64,000 bases of DNA, taken from positions 806,001-870,000 of the forward strand of contig CP015605.1 in NCBI GenBank assembly GCA_002284895.1, written 5' to 3'. Under the pieces are notes generated by a model. The model saw only the letters and a program-made list of their open reading frames with translations. It was not told the DNA's origin and searched no databases. The DNA is from Actinobacteria bacterium IMCC19121. Lineage in GTDB: Bacteria; Actinomycetota; Actinomycetes; Nanopelagicales; Nanopelagicaceae. A program made the position numbers and the translations under genes. Positions 50,167-60,215 of the stretch are shown one piece after another. The stretch's first letter is position 1. Each line of letters starts with the position of its first letter.

Positions 50167-51255
50167 ATGTCACAAATAAACACTTCGGTAACCGGGGCAT
50201 GGCTTGAACACCATGCACCCGGTGATCGGTGTTTTTTAAAAGTTGGAAATATTTCCCTAGAAAGCGGAGAAGTTTTAGAAGATGTCACCATCGCCTACCA
50301 AAGTTGGGGCGAGTTAAATTCAAATAAAGATAATGCGATTTTAGTTAACCACGCATTAACTGGTTGGTCAGATGTGACTGGGTGGTGGCCTTCCATGGTG
50401 GGGTCGGGATTGCCTTTTGATACAGATAAGTATTTTGTTGTGTGTCCTAATGTTATTGGTGGATGTCAGGGATCAACTGGTCCATCATCTATTGCACCAG
50501 ATGGCAAGCGATATGGATCTCGCTTTCCATCACTGACTATCCGTGACATGGTTGCAGCAGAAATTGCCTTCACAGATCTTCTGGGTATCAAGAAATACCA
50601 GCTAGCTGTTGGGCCATCCATTGGCGGAATGCGTTCGCTGGAATGGGCTGTGCAATACCCAGATCGCGTGGGGGCTATCTGCACCATCGGTTCATCGGCA
50701 GTTGCTACCGGAGATCAAATTGGCACAGCTTCCATTCAAATCAGAGCGATAAAAAATGATCCATATTTCAATAGCGGTGACTACTACGAGCAAGAGCGTG
50801 GTCCCATTGATGGAATGGGCATTGCCAGACGTATTGCTCACCTGACGTATCGCACAGAGGCAGAGATGGATGTTCGCTTTGGAAGAGAGCTCCAAGGCGA
50901 TGACACAGGGCGCTATGCCGTGGAGTCATATTTAGACCATCAGGCAGATAAGTTGGCCCAACGCTTTGATGCCAACACCTACATCACACTGACTGAGGCT
51001 ATGAATAGCCATGACATTGGACGAGATAGGGGTGGCGTCGTGGCCGCTCTGGAATCGATCACTATTCCGGTGGTGGCTGTCTCTATTGATACCGATCGCC
51101 TCTTTCCTGTGCGATTGCAGGCTGAGATCGCCGACTTTGCACCTCTGGCAGCCCCATTGGTCACGATTTCCTCTCCATTTGGCCACGATGGCTTCCTGGT
51201 GGAGGTTGAATCTGTTGGAGATGTAATTAGAGCGGCCCTGGATTTAGCTAAATAA
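50167..51255 (+). CDS. metX: Homoserine O-acetyltransferase
   Basis: A 362-residue alpha/beta hydrolase. The nucleophile is Ser151 (GPSIGGMRSLEWA), with the late Asp (SIDTDRLFP) and His (FGHDGFLVE) of the triad. It acetylates homoserine to give the substrate of MetY. The ATG begins directly after the metY stop, so the two genes form one SAM-regulated unit. Confidence 0.95.
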   Translation: MSQINTSVTGAWLEHHAPGDRCFLKVGNISLESGEVLEDVTIAYQSWGELNSNKDNAILVNHALTGWSDVTGWWPSMVGSGLPFDTDKYFVVCPNVIGGCQGSTGPSSIAPDGKRYGSRFPSLTIRDMVAAEIAFTDLLGIKKYQLAVGPSIGGMRSLEWAVQYPDRVGAICTIGSSAVATGDQIGTASIQIRAIKNDPYFNSGDYYEQERGPIDGMGIARRIAHLTYRTEAEMDVRFGRELQGDDTGRYAVESYLDHQADKLAQRFDANTYITLTEAMNSHDIGRDRGGVVAALESITIPVVAVSIDTDRLFPVRLQAEIADFAPLAAPLVTISSPFGHDGFLVEVESVGDVIRAALDLAK

Positions 51256-51299
51256 GGGTCGAATTATCGCTTTTGGATGTGCATTTACCCCTGTGGACA

Positions 51300-51306
51300 A
51301 ATTATA
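51300..51306 (+). promoter_or_regulatory. Likely -10 region of rpoD
   Basis: ATTATAAT (51300-51308) contains a TATAAT hexamer about 50 bp before the GTG start of rpoD. The -35 is not clear. Confidence 0.4.
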
Positions 51307-51355
51307 ATATAGCCATCGCATCAGCGCGCTCGCTGATAAAAACCAAAGGACAATT

Positions 51356-53047
51356 GTGGCTGTATTTAGTGCGCTCAAAAACAAGGTGTTAAAGAAAGCT
51401 GTTACAAAAAAAGCTGCACCTGTGAAGAAAACCGCTGCAAAAAAAGCAGCCCCTGCTAAAAAGAGCGCGCCAGTTAAGAAAGTTGCAGCAAAAAAAGCAG
51501 CCCCTGCAAAGAAAGCAGCGGCCAAGAAGGCGGCGCCAGTTAAAAAGGCAGCGCCTTCCAAAAAGAGCGCACCTGTAAAGATTGCACTAAAGAAAGATTT
51601 AACGGCAAAAGATGTTCAAGCAATTGTTGATGCTAAAAATGCAGTACTGCGCCAGCATGAAGTTCTAGCAGAGCTAGAAAAGCGCGGTGTTACGTCAATT
51701 AACCGCATTCCTAAAAAGGCTGATAAAGATTTAGTAGATGAAGCCCGTGCGCTTGCAACTGAAGTTCCAGTCATTGTTGAAAAACTACGCAAAGCTGGCC
51801 TTGGAGCACCATCACGTATTTTGAAAAAGAGTGAATACGCTCTTATTGAACCAAAGGTGGCACCAGTTGCTACGCCAAAGATTGATGCTAAAACCGGCAA
51901 AGCTGCAGTTGTAAAGATCGATGGGGAAGAAGTCGAACTTGAAGAAGTAGAGCTTGAAGATGTTGAAACTTTGATCAAAGAAGTTGTTGAAATCATTGAT
52001 AGTGAAGAAGAAGATAAGGGGAACCAACCACGCGTAGTTAACTTGGCTGAAGAAGCATCTGGAAATGAAGAAGATGCCTTCACATTAAAGGCCTCTGAAG
52101 AAGATGACGCCCCTGCCCAGACAGTTATGACCGCTGGTGCAACGGCTGATCCAGTAAAGGATTACCTGAAGCAAATTGGCCGCGTGGCACTACTTAATGC
52201 AGAGCTTGAAGTAGAGCTTGCTACACGCGTTGAAGCAGGTCTTTTTGCTGAAGCAAAGCTTAAAGATGAGAAGAAGATTGAAAAGAAGTTAAAGCGCGAA
52301 CTTGAATGGCTTGTTGAAGATGGAAAGCGCGCAAAGAATCACTTGTTAGAGGCAAACCTTCGTCTGGTTGTCTCTCTTGCAAAGCGCTACACCGGCCGCG
52401 GAATGCTTTTCCTTGACCTTATTCAAGAAGGTAACTTAGGTTTGATTCGAGCCGTTGAAAAGTTCGACTACACAAAGGGCTATAAGTTCTCAACATATGC
52501 CACATGGTGGATTCGCCAGGCAATTACCCGTGCGATGGCTGATCAGGCCCGCACAATCCGTATTCCAGTTCACATGGTTGAAGTTATTAATAAGTTGGCA
52601 CGTGTTCAGCGCCAGATGCTTCAAGATTTAGGTCGCGAACCGACCCCAGAAGAGTTAGCTAAAGAGCTTGATATGACACCTGAAAAGGTTGTCGAAGTTC
52701 AAAAGTATGGCCGTGAACCAATTTCACTTCACACACCACTGGGTGAAGAAGGCGATAGCGAGTTCGGTGATTTGATTGAAGACTCTGAAGCTGTTGTTCC
52801 AGCTGATGCGGTTTCATTCACATTGCTGCAAGAGCAGTTGCACTCAGTTCTAGATACTTTGTCAGAGCGTGAAGCTGGTGTGGTTGCGATGCGCTTTGGT
52901 TTAACTGATGGTCAACCAAAGACGTTGGATGAAATTGGAAAGGTCTATGGCGTTACACGTGAGCGTATTCGCCAGATTGAATCCAAGACAATGTCCAAGC
53001 TTCGTCACCCTTCACGCAGCCAGGTTTTGCGCGACTACCTCGACTAA
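51356..53047 (+). CDS. rpoD: Primary RNA polymerase sigma factor (HrdB/SigA type)
   Basis: A 563-residue sigma-70. The first 85 residues are a histone H1-like Lys/Ala/Pro repeat ([16 protein letters not shown]), followed by an acidic linker ([16 protein letters not shown]). Conserved regions follow: 1.2 ([19 protein letters not shown]), 2 ([31 protein letters not shown]), 3 and 4 (LREREAG-like [27 protein letters not shown]). Such N-terminal extensions are typical of actinobacterial principal sigma factors. The GTG start has an AAAGGA site. The next gene begins 3 bp after the stop. Confidence 0.97.
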   Translation: MAVFSALKNKVLKKAVTKKAAPVKKTAAKKAAPAKKSAPVKKVAAKKAAPAKKAAAKKAAPVKKAAPSKKSAPVKIALKKDLTAKDVQAIVDAKNAVLRQHEVLAELEKRGVTSINRIPKKADKDLVDEARALATEVPVIVEKLRKAGLGAPSRILKKSEYALIEPKVAPVATPKIDAKTGKAAVVKIDGEEVELEEVELEDVETLIKEVVEIIDSEEEDKGNQPRVVNLAEEASGNEEDAFTLKASEEDDAPAQTVMTAGATADPVKDYLKQIGRVALLNAELEVELATRVEAGLFAEAKLKDEKKIEKKLKRELEWLVEDGKRAKNHLLEANLRLVVSLAKRYTGRGMLFLDLIQEGNLGLIRAVEKFDYTKGYKFSTYATWWIRQAITRAMADQARTIRIPVHMVEVINKLARVQRQMLQDLGREPTPEELAKELDMTPEKVVEVQKYGREPISLHTPLGEEGDSEFGDLIEDSEAVVPADAVSFTLLQEQLHSVLDTLSEREAGVVAMRFGLTDGQPKTLDEIGKVYGVTRERIRQIESKTMSKLRHPSRSQVLRDYLD

Positions 53048-53050
53048 ATC

Positions 53051-53965
53051 ATGGATAAGCCATCGATTTTTGTTAATCCCAAAAGCGGATCTATCAAGAT
53101 CAGCGGTGAAGTTGATGTGGTTGATGTCGATGGCAAGGTCATCGAAAGCCTTACTAATCCAAAGCTCTGTGGTTGTGGGCTCTCTAAAGATAAGCCGTGG
53201 TGCGACTCATCGCATGGGGAGTATGTGAAGATCGTTGCCCAGCAACTTCGAAATGCCCGTGAATTAGTAAAGCCTTCTAATCTTTTTGGTGCCACACCTG
53301 TTCGTGCACGAGAGATTCGCGAGAATGAACTTAAGTACCGACTTGAGCATGAAGAAGTGCTTGTTGGCGTCAAGCTCGGGGGAGCGCTGGATTCAACAAA
53401 GAAAGATAATCCGACATACATCAATATTTTTGGGTATTTAACCGATGCCATGCAGTGCATTGATTCTTTACACACCGCATCATTGATTTATCCACGGGCA
53501 GAAGCCGAAGTTGTCTTTAAGCTAAGCAAAGAGATAAATGGTGAGATTGACCCATCAGAAGTTCTCGATTACGTGAGCCATGTTGCCGCAGGCATGGAAA
53601 TCCTTGATTATCGCTTTGGGGATGTTGAGGCATATGCCGAAGATTGCATTGCAGATAACGCTGGTGCTGCAGCTTTTGCATATGGGGCGTGGGTGCCTGC
53701 GCATCAAGAGAATTTAGATGCGCTAGTGGCCGAAGTCTTTGTTAATGGAGCGTTGGCTGAATCAGCACCGATAACTGCAATTCAAGGTAATCCTTGGATG
53801 GCAGTAGTTGAACTTTCTAAAGTATTAGCGGCAACGGGTGTGAAGTTGGCAGCTGGATCAATTATTTTTAGTGGATCTGCAACAACAGGAGTTCCTATGA
53901 TTGCAGGCAACAGCTATAGCGTTGAGATTAAAGGATTAGGAAAGGTGGAGATAAAAGCTAGTTAG
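53051..53965 (+). CDS. CDGSH iron-sulfur domain fused to a 2-keto-4-pentenoate hydratase-like domain
   Basis: A 304-residue fusion. Residues 38-56 carry a CDGSH-type 2Fe-2S site with Cys40, Cys42, Cys51 and His55 (CGCGLSKDKPWCDSSH; the usual Gly is Ser). From about residue 66 the protein is an MhpD/FAH-type hydratase: RELVKPSNLFG, VGVKLGGALDS, YPRAEAEVVFKLSKEI, MEILDYRFGDVE and GNPWMAVVELSKVLAATG. Hydratases of this type act on 2-oxo-pent-4-enoates in aromatic ring breakdown. The fusion and the 3-bp spacing after rpoD are unusual. An alternative is a redox-regulated decarboxylase. Confidence 0.85.
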   Translation: MDKPSIFVNPKSGSIKISGEVDVVDVDGKVIESLTNPKLCGCGLSKDKPWCDSSHGEYVKIVAQQLRNARELVKPSNLFGATPVRAREIRENELKYRLEHEEVLVGVKLGGALDSTKKDNPTYINIFGYLTDAMQCIDSLHTASLIYPRAEAEVVFKLSKEINGEIDPSEVLDYVSHVAAGMEILDYRFGDVEAYAEDCIADNAGAAAFAYGAWVPAHQENLDALVAEVFVNGALAESAPITAIQGNPWMAVVELSKVLAATGVKLAAGSIIFSGSATTGVPMIAGNSYSVEIKGLGKVEIKAS

Positions 53966-54173
53966 CTGGAGTCTCGACGAGCTTTTGGCTCTCATCGACA
54001 ATCTTTGCAGCAACGGTCTTTAGCTTTTCGGCATATTCCTTGCCATGGTGAGCACAGAACAATAGTTCTCCGCCGTTGAGAAGCACAGCGCGAACATAGG
54101 CCTGGGCTCCGCAGCGATCGCAACGGTCAAGGGCGTTAAGAGGTACTGATTCGAGCATCAATTGTTCTGACAT
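53958..54173 (-). CDS. DUF7455 small Cys-motif protein
   Basis: A 71-residue protein with CDRCGAQAYVRA and LLFCAHHGKEY, a probable zinc site. This is the DUF7455 pattern, conserved in Actinobacteria beside the principal sigma factor and a gyrB-like gene, as here. The function is unknown. It overlaps the end of the CDGSH-hydratase gene by 8 bp. Confidence 0.82.
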   Translation of the reverse strand: MSEQLMLESVPLNALDRCDRCGAQAYVRAVLLNGGELLFCAHHGKEYAEKLKTVAAKIVDESQKLVETPAN

Positions 54174-54372
54174 ATCTCTCTCCGTTCGTGCGTTGTGTCT
54201 TACTTCCTATGGAACATCAAACCATGTCTGGATATTCCCCGCTCGTTATAATTAATTTATTTTCGTTAAATTGTTGTTAATTTGTGCTCGAATTATCGAT
54301 ATTTCCAGTATCTGAGACGTCTTCGGCGCGCTTGCAACTCATTTGCACCTACGGGCGATAACCTTTCGCCCC

Positions 54373-56451
54373 GTGGCCGAAAAAGATATTGCGACAAATG
54401 TGCAGGATAGCTATACCGCAAAAGATCTAGCGGTTTTAGAGGGCCTCGATGCCGTTCGCAAGCGCCCAGGTATGTATATCGGCTCCACAGACTCACGTGG
54501 ACTCATGCACTGCTTGTGGGAAATTATTGATAACTCAGTAGATGAGTCATTGGCCGGACATTGTAAGAAAATTGAAATTAATCTTGAATCAGATGGTTCT
54601 GTTGAAGTCCATGATGATGGTCGCGGAATTCCTGTTGATAAAGAACCTAAGACTGGTTTAACTGGTGTTGAAGTTGTTCTTACTAAGTTGCACGCAGGTG
54701 GAAAATTCGGTGGCGGTTCTTACGCTGCCTCCGGTGGTCTGCACGGTGTTGGTGCATCCGTAGTTAACGCACTTGCATCTCGCCTTGATGCTGAAGTTGA
54801 TCGCGATGGCAAGATTTATTGGATGTCATTTCAACGCGGTGTTGCAGGAATCTTTGATGGTGATGGACCAAAGGCACCATTTGAACCAAGATCAGGATTG
54901 CGCGTTATTGGCAAAATCTCTAGCAAAGTTACTGGCACACGCATTAAGTGGTGGAGTGATCGTCAGATTTTCCTTAAAGAGGCAGAGCTTGATCTAGAAG
55001 ATATCTATGCACGTGCTCGCCAGACTTCATACTTAGTTCCAGGCTTAACGTTGATTGTTAATGACAATCGCACAAAGACTAAGACAACAGAGACTTTCTT
55101 CCACAAGAGCGGAATCACTGAATACTGTAATTTCTTACAACCTGATGAAGCCGTGGGCGATGTTATCCGTATCTATGGCACAGGCCATTACCAAGAGACT
55201 GTCCCTGTCCTAGATGATAAAGGCCATATGGTTTCAACTGAAGTTGAGCGCGATATGGAAGTTGATATCGCCATGAAGTGGGGTAATGGCTTTGAAACCA
55301 CCCAGCGCTCATTCGTTAACATCATTGCAACGCCTAAGGGCGGAACCCACGTGCTGGGCTTTGAGCGCGCTCTTGTAAAGGTCGTTAACGAAGCTCTTCG
55401 CTCGACTAAAACTCTTGCCAATAAAGAGATCGATGTCATTAAAGATGACGTCATTGAGGGTTTAACTGCTGTCGTGACTGTTCGTATGTCTGAACCACAG
55501 TTTGAAGGTCAGACAAAGGAAGTTCTAGGAACAGCTGCTGCCACGCGAATCGTTTCAGCAGTTGTAGCAGATAAGATGAAAGAGTATTTCAATACTTCAA
55601 AGCGCATAGATAAAGCTAATGGGCGCTTAGTTCTTGAAAAGATCGCAGCAGCTTCTCGCACACGTATCAGCGCTCGTGCTCATAAAGATTTGCAACGCCG
55701 CAAGAACGCTTTGGAATCATCATCGCTTCCAACAAAGCTTTCAGATTGTCGCTCTGAGGATGTAACACGCACAGAGCTATTTATTGTGGAAGGTGACTCA
55801 GCTCTTGGCACAACCAAGGCAGCACGTAACTCTGAGTTCCAAGCGATTTTGCCAATTCGTGGAAAAATTCTTAACGTTCAGAAAGCATCACTCTCGCAGA
55901 TGCTTGAAGATAAAGAGTGTGGATCAATTATTCAGGTCATTGGCGCGGGCTCTGGAAAGTCTTTTGAACTAGATGAAGCCCGCTATGGCCGCGTTATCTT
56001 GATGTCAGATGCTGACGTTGATGGTGCGCACATTCGTTGCTTGCTATTAACGCTGATGTATCGATACATGCGCCCTCTTATTGATTCTGGCCGTGTATTT
56101 GCAGCTATCCCACCTCTACACCGCATTGAAGTAATGGGCGGGGGAGGAAAGAAGGGTGAATACATCTACACCTATAGCGATGATGAGATGAAGAAAATTA
56201 CTGCAGATTTAAAGAAGAGCGGAAAGCGTTGGAAAGAGCCTATTCAGCGCTATAAAGGTCTGGGCGAAATGGATGCAGATCAGCTGCGCGAAACAACCAT
56301 GGATCCAGATGCCCGCACCCTTCGTCGCATCACAGTCTCAGATGCCACAGCAGCCGAGGCGATGTTTGAACTATTGATGGGTAGTGATGTTGCCCCACGC
56401 AAGGAATTCATTGCTAACGCTGAGATTGATCGCGAGCATATCGACGCTTAG
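54373..56451 (+). CDS. parE: Type IIA DNA topoisomerase subunit B (ParE-like)
   Basis: A 692-residue ATPase subunit. It has the GHKL ATP site (EIIDNSVDESLAGH, DDGRGIPVD, GGLHGVGASVVNAL) and the TOPRIM domain (ELFIVEGDSALGTTKAAR, SDADVDGAHIRCLLLT, QRYKGLGEMDADQL). Its place next to rpoD matches the second actinobacterial GyrB-type gene, usually called topoisomerase IV subunit B. GTG 54373, with TAACCT 8 nt upstream, is preferred to TTG 54343. Its likely partner is the subunit A gene at 61837. Confidence 0.92.
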   Translation: MAEKDIATNVQDSYTAKDLAVLEGLDAVRKRPGMYIGSTDSRGLMHCLWEIIDNSVDESLAGHCKKIEINLESDGSVEVHDDGRGIPVDKEPKTGLTGVEVVLTKLHAGGKFGGGSYAASGGLHGVGASVVNALASRLDAEVDRDGKIYWMSFQRGVAGIFDGDGPKAPFEPRSGLRVIGKISSKVTGTRIKWWSDRQIFLKEAELDLEDIYARARQTSYLVPGLTLIVNDNRTKTKTTETFFHKSGITEYCNFLQPDEAVGDVIRIYGTGHYQETVPVLDDKGHMVSTEVERDMEVDIAMKWGNGFETTQRSFVNIIATPKGGTHVLGFERALVKVVNEALRSTKTLANKEIDVIKDDVIEGLTAVVTVRMSEPQFEGQTKEVLGTAAATRIVSAVVADKMKEYFNTSKRIDKANGRLVLEKIAAASRTRISARAHKDLQRRKNALESSSLPTKLSDCRSEDVTRTELFIVEGDSALGTTKAARNSEFQAILPIRGKILNVQKASLSQMLEDKECGSIIQVIGAGSGKSFELDEARYGRVILMSDADVDGAHIRCLLLTLMYRYMRPLIDSGRVFAAIPPLHRIEVMGGGGKKGEYIYTYSDDEMKKITADLKKSGKRWKEPIQRYKGLGEMDADQLRETTMDPDARTLRRITVSDATAAEAMFELLMGSDVAPRKEFIANAEIDREHIDA

Positions 56452-56511
56452 ATAGTAGGGAAATACAACTGCCTCCCTTGTTTTTCTAGCCTTTGACTCT
56501 ATTCTCATCAA

Positions 56512-58449
56512 GTGCGCAAAAGATTATCAATCCTTCTCACTGCTCTGATTGTGGGAGTTTTGGTAGCTCCAGCAAGTACTGCGGCCGCACCTGTTACTGG
56601 AAAAGCTTGTAGCAAGCTAGGTCAAACTCAACTTTATAAATTTAAGAACTACACATGCATTAAATCTGGAAAAAAACTTGTGTGGAGTAAACCAGTAGCG
56701 ATTTCACCAGTAGCCCCAACTCCAACACCGACTCCAACACCAACTCCAACACCGACTCCAACACCGACTCCAACACCGACTCCAACACCGACTCCAACAC
56801 CGACTCCAACACCGACTCCAACACCGACTCCAACACCTGCACCAGTTGGCGGTATTACTGTTCCTGCGCCAAAGGCTTATCCAAAAATTGTTGGCACCTT
56901 GAATTCTGCCATTTCGGAGCCAACTTCAAGTTTCGAGCTACCAATTGCCCTGCAAGCTGCACCTGTTGGTACGAATGTGAAGCTGTGGATATACAACCCT
57001 TCAAATAAGAGTGTCAAAGCTGGATCCCCTGGAGTCTTTTTGGGATTACCAAGTGGTGATTGGAAATTTTATGCAGCGAATTCCGATGGAAGTTTTTATG
57101 CAAATTTAGCTCCAGGAAGTTATGGGATTGATGTTGTTGAACCAAATGCAACACAATATCTGCGAAAAAGATATGCCGCGATTGTCAGTGCTTCTGGGAG
57201 CTTTTTAATTACAGGGCTAAGTGCAAATAGCAGTGGTTTCTACACAGTCACGGTAGATCTAGCTCCGGTATTAAACCCAATGATTGAGGAGTTAAAGGCC
57301 AAACTTACGGCTCTTACAAGTTTTCCAGTTTCGAGTTTTAATCAAACTTCAGCATGTCAGTTACTTGATCAAGTAACTCCAAACAGATCGTTGGCAGTTT
57401 CACTCACTGCGGGCTTCCCAAAAGTTCCAATTCGTTTAGCCTCCTATGGACATATCAAAGCCCTGATTGTTCCAGTCGATTTCACTGATATTTCAGGCAA
57501 AGACGACCCACTAACTTATTTTGGACATATCGCCGATGGGGTGAGTACGTTTTATTTGAGACAATCTTACGGACAAGTTGCTTTCGATTTTGATGTAGTT
57601 ACAAATTGGATTCATGCACCATTTACATCAACAAAGTATGGAACGGGCGGTACCGTAGGAAACGGGGACCCAGGTGGATATTTAAATGCTTTAATAGCTT
57701 TAACTGATGGTCCTATTGATTACAGTTCATATGATGCGGTGTATTACCTAGTTCCTAAAGAGATGCCAATGGCAAATATTGGGTGGGGACCGGCTATCGC
57801 CTCTCCAATCTGGATTAGCAATGGCGTGATTTCAAGTGGCGCTATCGGTGGTGCAGATATGTATTACACAGAAAATAATGGAATCACCGGTGGCACCTGG
57901 AAATGGATGGCACATGAAACAGGTCATGCTTTTGGCCTTTACGATGAAGATTTAAACCATGCTTCTCAATCACTTGGCTACTGGGGAATCATGGCTATGA
58001 GTTGGTCCAATCATGCAATTGAGTTAGGAGCCTGGGATCGATATCTTCAGGGATGGCTTCCTCAATCACAAGTTAATTGCCAGCAACTGTCATCAATAAC
58101 TTCAGAGGGCGCAACTTCCAAAATTTCACCAATTGTGCGCCAAGATAAAGAAGTCAAGACCATTATGATTCCAGTAACTTCCTCGAAAATTTTGGTAATT
58201 GAATCACGTAAAAGTGAAAGTTTGGACATTATTCCAGCTAGCCATGAAGGTGTACTCGTCTATACCGTTGACATGACTAAAGGCCAATTAGGCGGTGGTT
58301 ATGAAATTCAAAAACGAATTGGCTCCACAGATCCAAACTTTGAAGACGCGGCTTTGCATGCAGGAGATTCAATTATTGTTAGCGGAGTTAAGATTACAGT
58401 GATCTCGCTGGATGCATCTGGTGACACAGTAAAGATAAGTAAGCCCTAG
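56512..58449 (+). CDS. Secreted zinc metalloprotease-like protein with Pro-Thr stalk
   Basis: A 645-residue exported protein. It has a signal peptide ([19 protein letters not shown]), a short Cys surface domain ([10 protein letters not shown]...[14 protein letters not shown], residues 32-60), and a (PT)n stalk at about 69-110. A beta domain and a metzincin/M6-like catalytic domain follow. The zinc motif is [11 protein letters not shown] (His468, Glu469, His472, Asp478) and a Met-turn-like WGIMAMSW follows near 490-497. The fold is close to immune-inhibitor-A-type proteases. TATTCT ends 6 nt before the GTG start, so it is leaderless. It is convergent with the next secreted protein. Confidence 0.85.
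   Translation: MRKRLSILLTALIVGVLVAPASTAAAPVTGKACSKLGQTQLYKFKNYTCIKSGKKLVWSKPVAISPVAPTPTPTPTPTPTPTPTPTPTPTPTPTPTPTPTPTPTPTPTPAPVGGITVPAPKAYPKIVGTLNSAISEPTSSFELPIALQAAPVGTNVKLWIYNPSNKSVKAGSPGVFLGLPSGDWKFYAANSDGSFYANLAPGSYGIDVVEPNATQYLRKRYAAIVSASGSFLITGLSANSSGFYTVTVDLAPVLNPMIEELKAKLTALTSFPVSSFNQTSACQLLDQVTPNRSLAVSLTAGFPKVPIRLASYGHIKALIVPVDFTDISGKDDPLTYFGHIADGVSTFYLRQSYGQVAFDFDVVTNWIHAPFTSTKYGTGGTVGNGDPGGYLNALIALTDGPIDYSSYDAVYYLVPKEMPMANIGWGPAIASPIWISNGVISSGAIGGADMYYTENNGITGGTWKWMAHETGHAFGLYDEDLNHASQSLGYWGIMAMSWSNHAIELGAWDRYLQGWLPQSQVNCQQLSSITSEGATSKISPIVRQDKEVKTIMIPVTSSKILVIESRKSESLDIIPASHEGVLVYTVDMTKGQLGGGYEIQKRIGSTDPNFEDAALHAGDSIIVSGVKITVISLDASGDTVKISKP
56716..56838 (+). repeat. Pro-Thr coding tandem repeat
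   Basis: About 120 bp of the 12-bp unit CCAACACCGACT (encoding PTPT), highly uniform. It forms the stalk of the metalloprotease and is likely to vary in length. Confidence 0.95.
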
Positions 58450-58454
58450 CGGGG

Positions 58455-60170
58455 CTATTTCTTCTTGTATCCTGCAGGGCAAACGGGGTTAACAGAAGTT
58501 ACTTTCTTGATGCTCTTTCCCTTGATGCAGGTGATTGACTTCTTAACCGGAGCTGGTATTACCTTTGCAATTGCAATTGCAGTTGGTGTTGGCGTTGGTG
58601 TTGGCGTCATAACAGGTGCAACCTGTGAGAATTTAACTCGAATCGTTGGTGATGAGAAAGTGAAATTATCTGCTTGCAACTTAATGAAGCCATTCTTTTC
58701 GCTGACCAAAGTTGTAGCAACCTGAGTTGAATTATCTGCAGAAATTACATCTACTGTGGCCTGAATAGGAGCATTTGAAAAACCATAGTAGCAACGAGCA
58801 GTCGTAGATTTCACAATGTATGTATAACGGCCTCTGAACAAAGATCCATCCACATTTGTGTGAATTCCAGCTACGCGATAGTTCAAGGATCCATCGATAT
58901 ATGCCGGTGGCCCCTTGTCGTAAATCGGTGCATTAGTTACAACTAGACCCTGCAAGGCGCTTTTGTCTGCCGAGCATGTGTTATTTCCGATGTAAGTAGA
59001 AGCTCCAAAATTCCAAAAAATAGAGTTAGTTTCTCGCATGATATTTACACCGTTATTATTTGCTTTTGGCGTGTATGCCTTGAGGTGTTTTTCGAATGCA
59101 GTAAATAGTTTGAATTTATCAAAATTAACAGAGAGTAGTTTCGTTGTATTAGCAGCTAAGAATCCAGCATACGTAACTGAGTGTCCATTGCCGTAAGGCG
59201 TATTATTATCTTGATAGTCAAGAGACCCATTTCCAGGATATGAACCATTTGTATAGAAATCGCGAAGGTAACTCTCGAGTATAGGATCGTTTGCAATTTC
59301 GCTCTTTGGGACAGAGGCTTGAAGCTCAGGAACAAGAGTCACATCGCCTTCAATGCGGATTCTATTATTTGCAGTATCTAAAGGCTCCACAGCAAAGTCA
59401 GCATTTTGCATGCGACCAAAAATCCAGCCGGTCAGATTCTTATCAAGTCGCAGTGAGAGCGCAATTCTCTCATCACCTTTGAAATTAGTAGAGTTCACAC
59501 AGACATTTGAAGCAAGTGTGAACTCTCTGCATGTTCCACTTGCCAGAGTGATTGGATAAACCGAACCTTTGAAATCTGATAAAACTATAGAACAGGCACC
59601 AGATTGGCGAGTTGCAGGACAACTAGCTATGTAGCGTAGCAATACGTGAACCCCATACATCTTTGGATTTCCGCTTGCATCCAGCTCAGAACTTTTCCAT
59701 ACTGAAAGGCCACCACCACCAGGAACCTGTGTCTGTGTTCCAGTTGTACCCCCGTTGAAAAGATAAGGGGCAATCTTTTGCGAAGTGCTTTCTTGATAAA
59801 AGATCAAAGGCTTCAAAGCTTTATCGCTTCCACTTGCCTCAACTCCTGCAACACATGATCTATCTTCATCGGTTAAACAAGGAGGCAAAATCAAATCCGC
59901 AAAGAGATTGTCATAATTAGTGCAAGTTGGATCTTTCCATCCCTTGCACCATAACTGTTTCCATTTACTCTGTTCCGAAAATCCTAAGTGATCTTGCCCG
60001 TACACAGAGGATTGACTCCACAGGCCAAAATCATCTGCTGGGAAATCTGTTAAGACTTCTGCTCCGGCAGCATGAGCACTTTGAGATGTTGAAACGATCC
60101 CAAATAAAGATGTAGAAAAAGTAGCAACTAAGATCGTTACAGCTAGTGCAAATCTTGGGCCGCGGTTCAT
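58455..60170 (-). CDS. Large secreted protein of unknown function
   Basis: A 571-residue exported protein. It has a signal peptide (FALAVTILVATFSTSLFG), a large Cys-containing mature part with no recognised family (for example SQSSVYGQDHLGFSEQSKW, MRETNSIFWNFGASTYIG), a short PT run, and a C-terminal motif (SITCIKGKSIKKVTSVNP, then VCPAGYKKK). That end motif looks like a small surface-associated domain. TAATCT ends 6 nt before the ATG, indicating a leaderless message. The stop is 5 bp from the convergent metalloprotease. Confidence 0.75.
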   Translation of the reverse strand: MNRGPRFALAVTILVATFSTSLFGIVSTSQSAHAAGAEVLTDFPADDFGLWSQSSVYGQDHLGFSEQSKWKQLWCKGWKDPTCTNYDNLFADLILPPCLTDEDRSCVAGVEASGSDKALKPLIFYQESTSQKIAPYLFNGGTTGTQTQVPGGGGLSVWKSSELDASGNPKMYGVHVLLRYIASCPATRQSGACSIVLSDFKGSVYPITLASGTCREFTLASNVCVNSTNFKGDERIALSLRLDKNLTGWIFGRMQNADFAVEPLDTANNRIRIEGDVTLVPELQASVPKSEIANDPILESYLRDFYTNGSYPGNGSLDYQDNNTPYGNGHSVTYAGFLAANTTKLLSVNFDKFKLFTAFEKHLKAYTPKANNNGVNIMRETNSIFWNFGASTYIGNNTCSADKSALQGLVVTNAPIYDKGPPAYIDGSLNYRVAGIHTNVDGSLFRGRYTYIVKSTTARCYYGFSNAPIQATVDVISADNSTQVATTLVSEKNGFIKLQADNFTFSSPTIRVKFSQVAPVMTPTPTPTPTAIAIAKVIPAPVKKSITCIKGKSIKKVTSVNPVCPAGYKKK

Positions 60171-60215
60171 ATCGCGAGATTACTAGGGCTAAGACCTAAT
60201 GTGAAGTTTCTAGAG

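Noticed and set aside
58465-58725. Plus-strand ORF over the end of the 58455 secreted protein gene
   Set aside because: It is the antisense shadow of the PT run and C-terminal motif and has no start signals.
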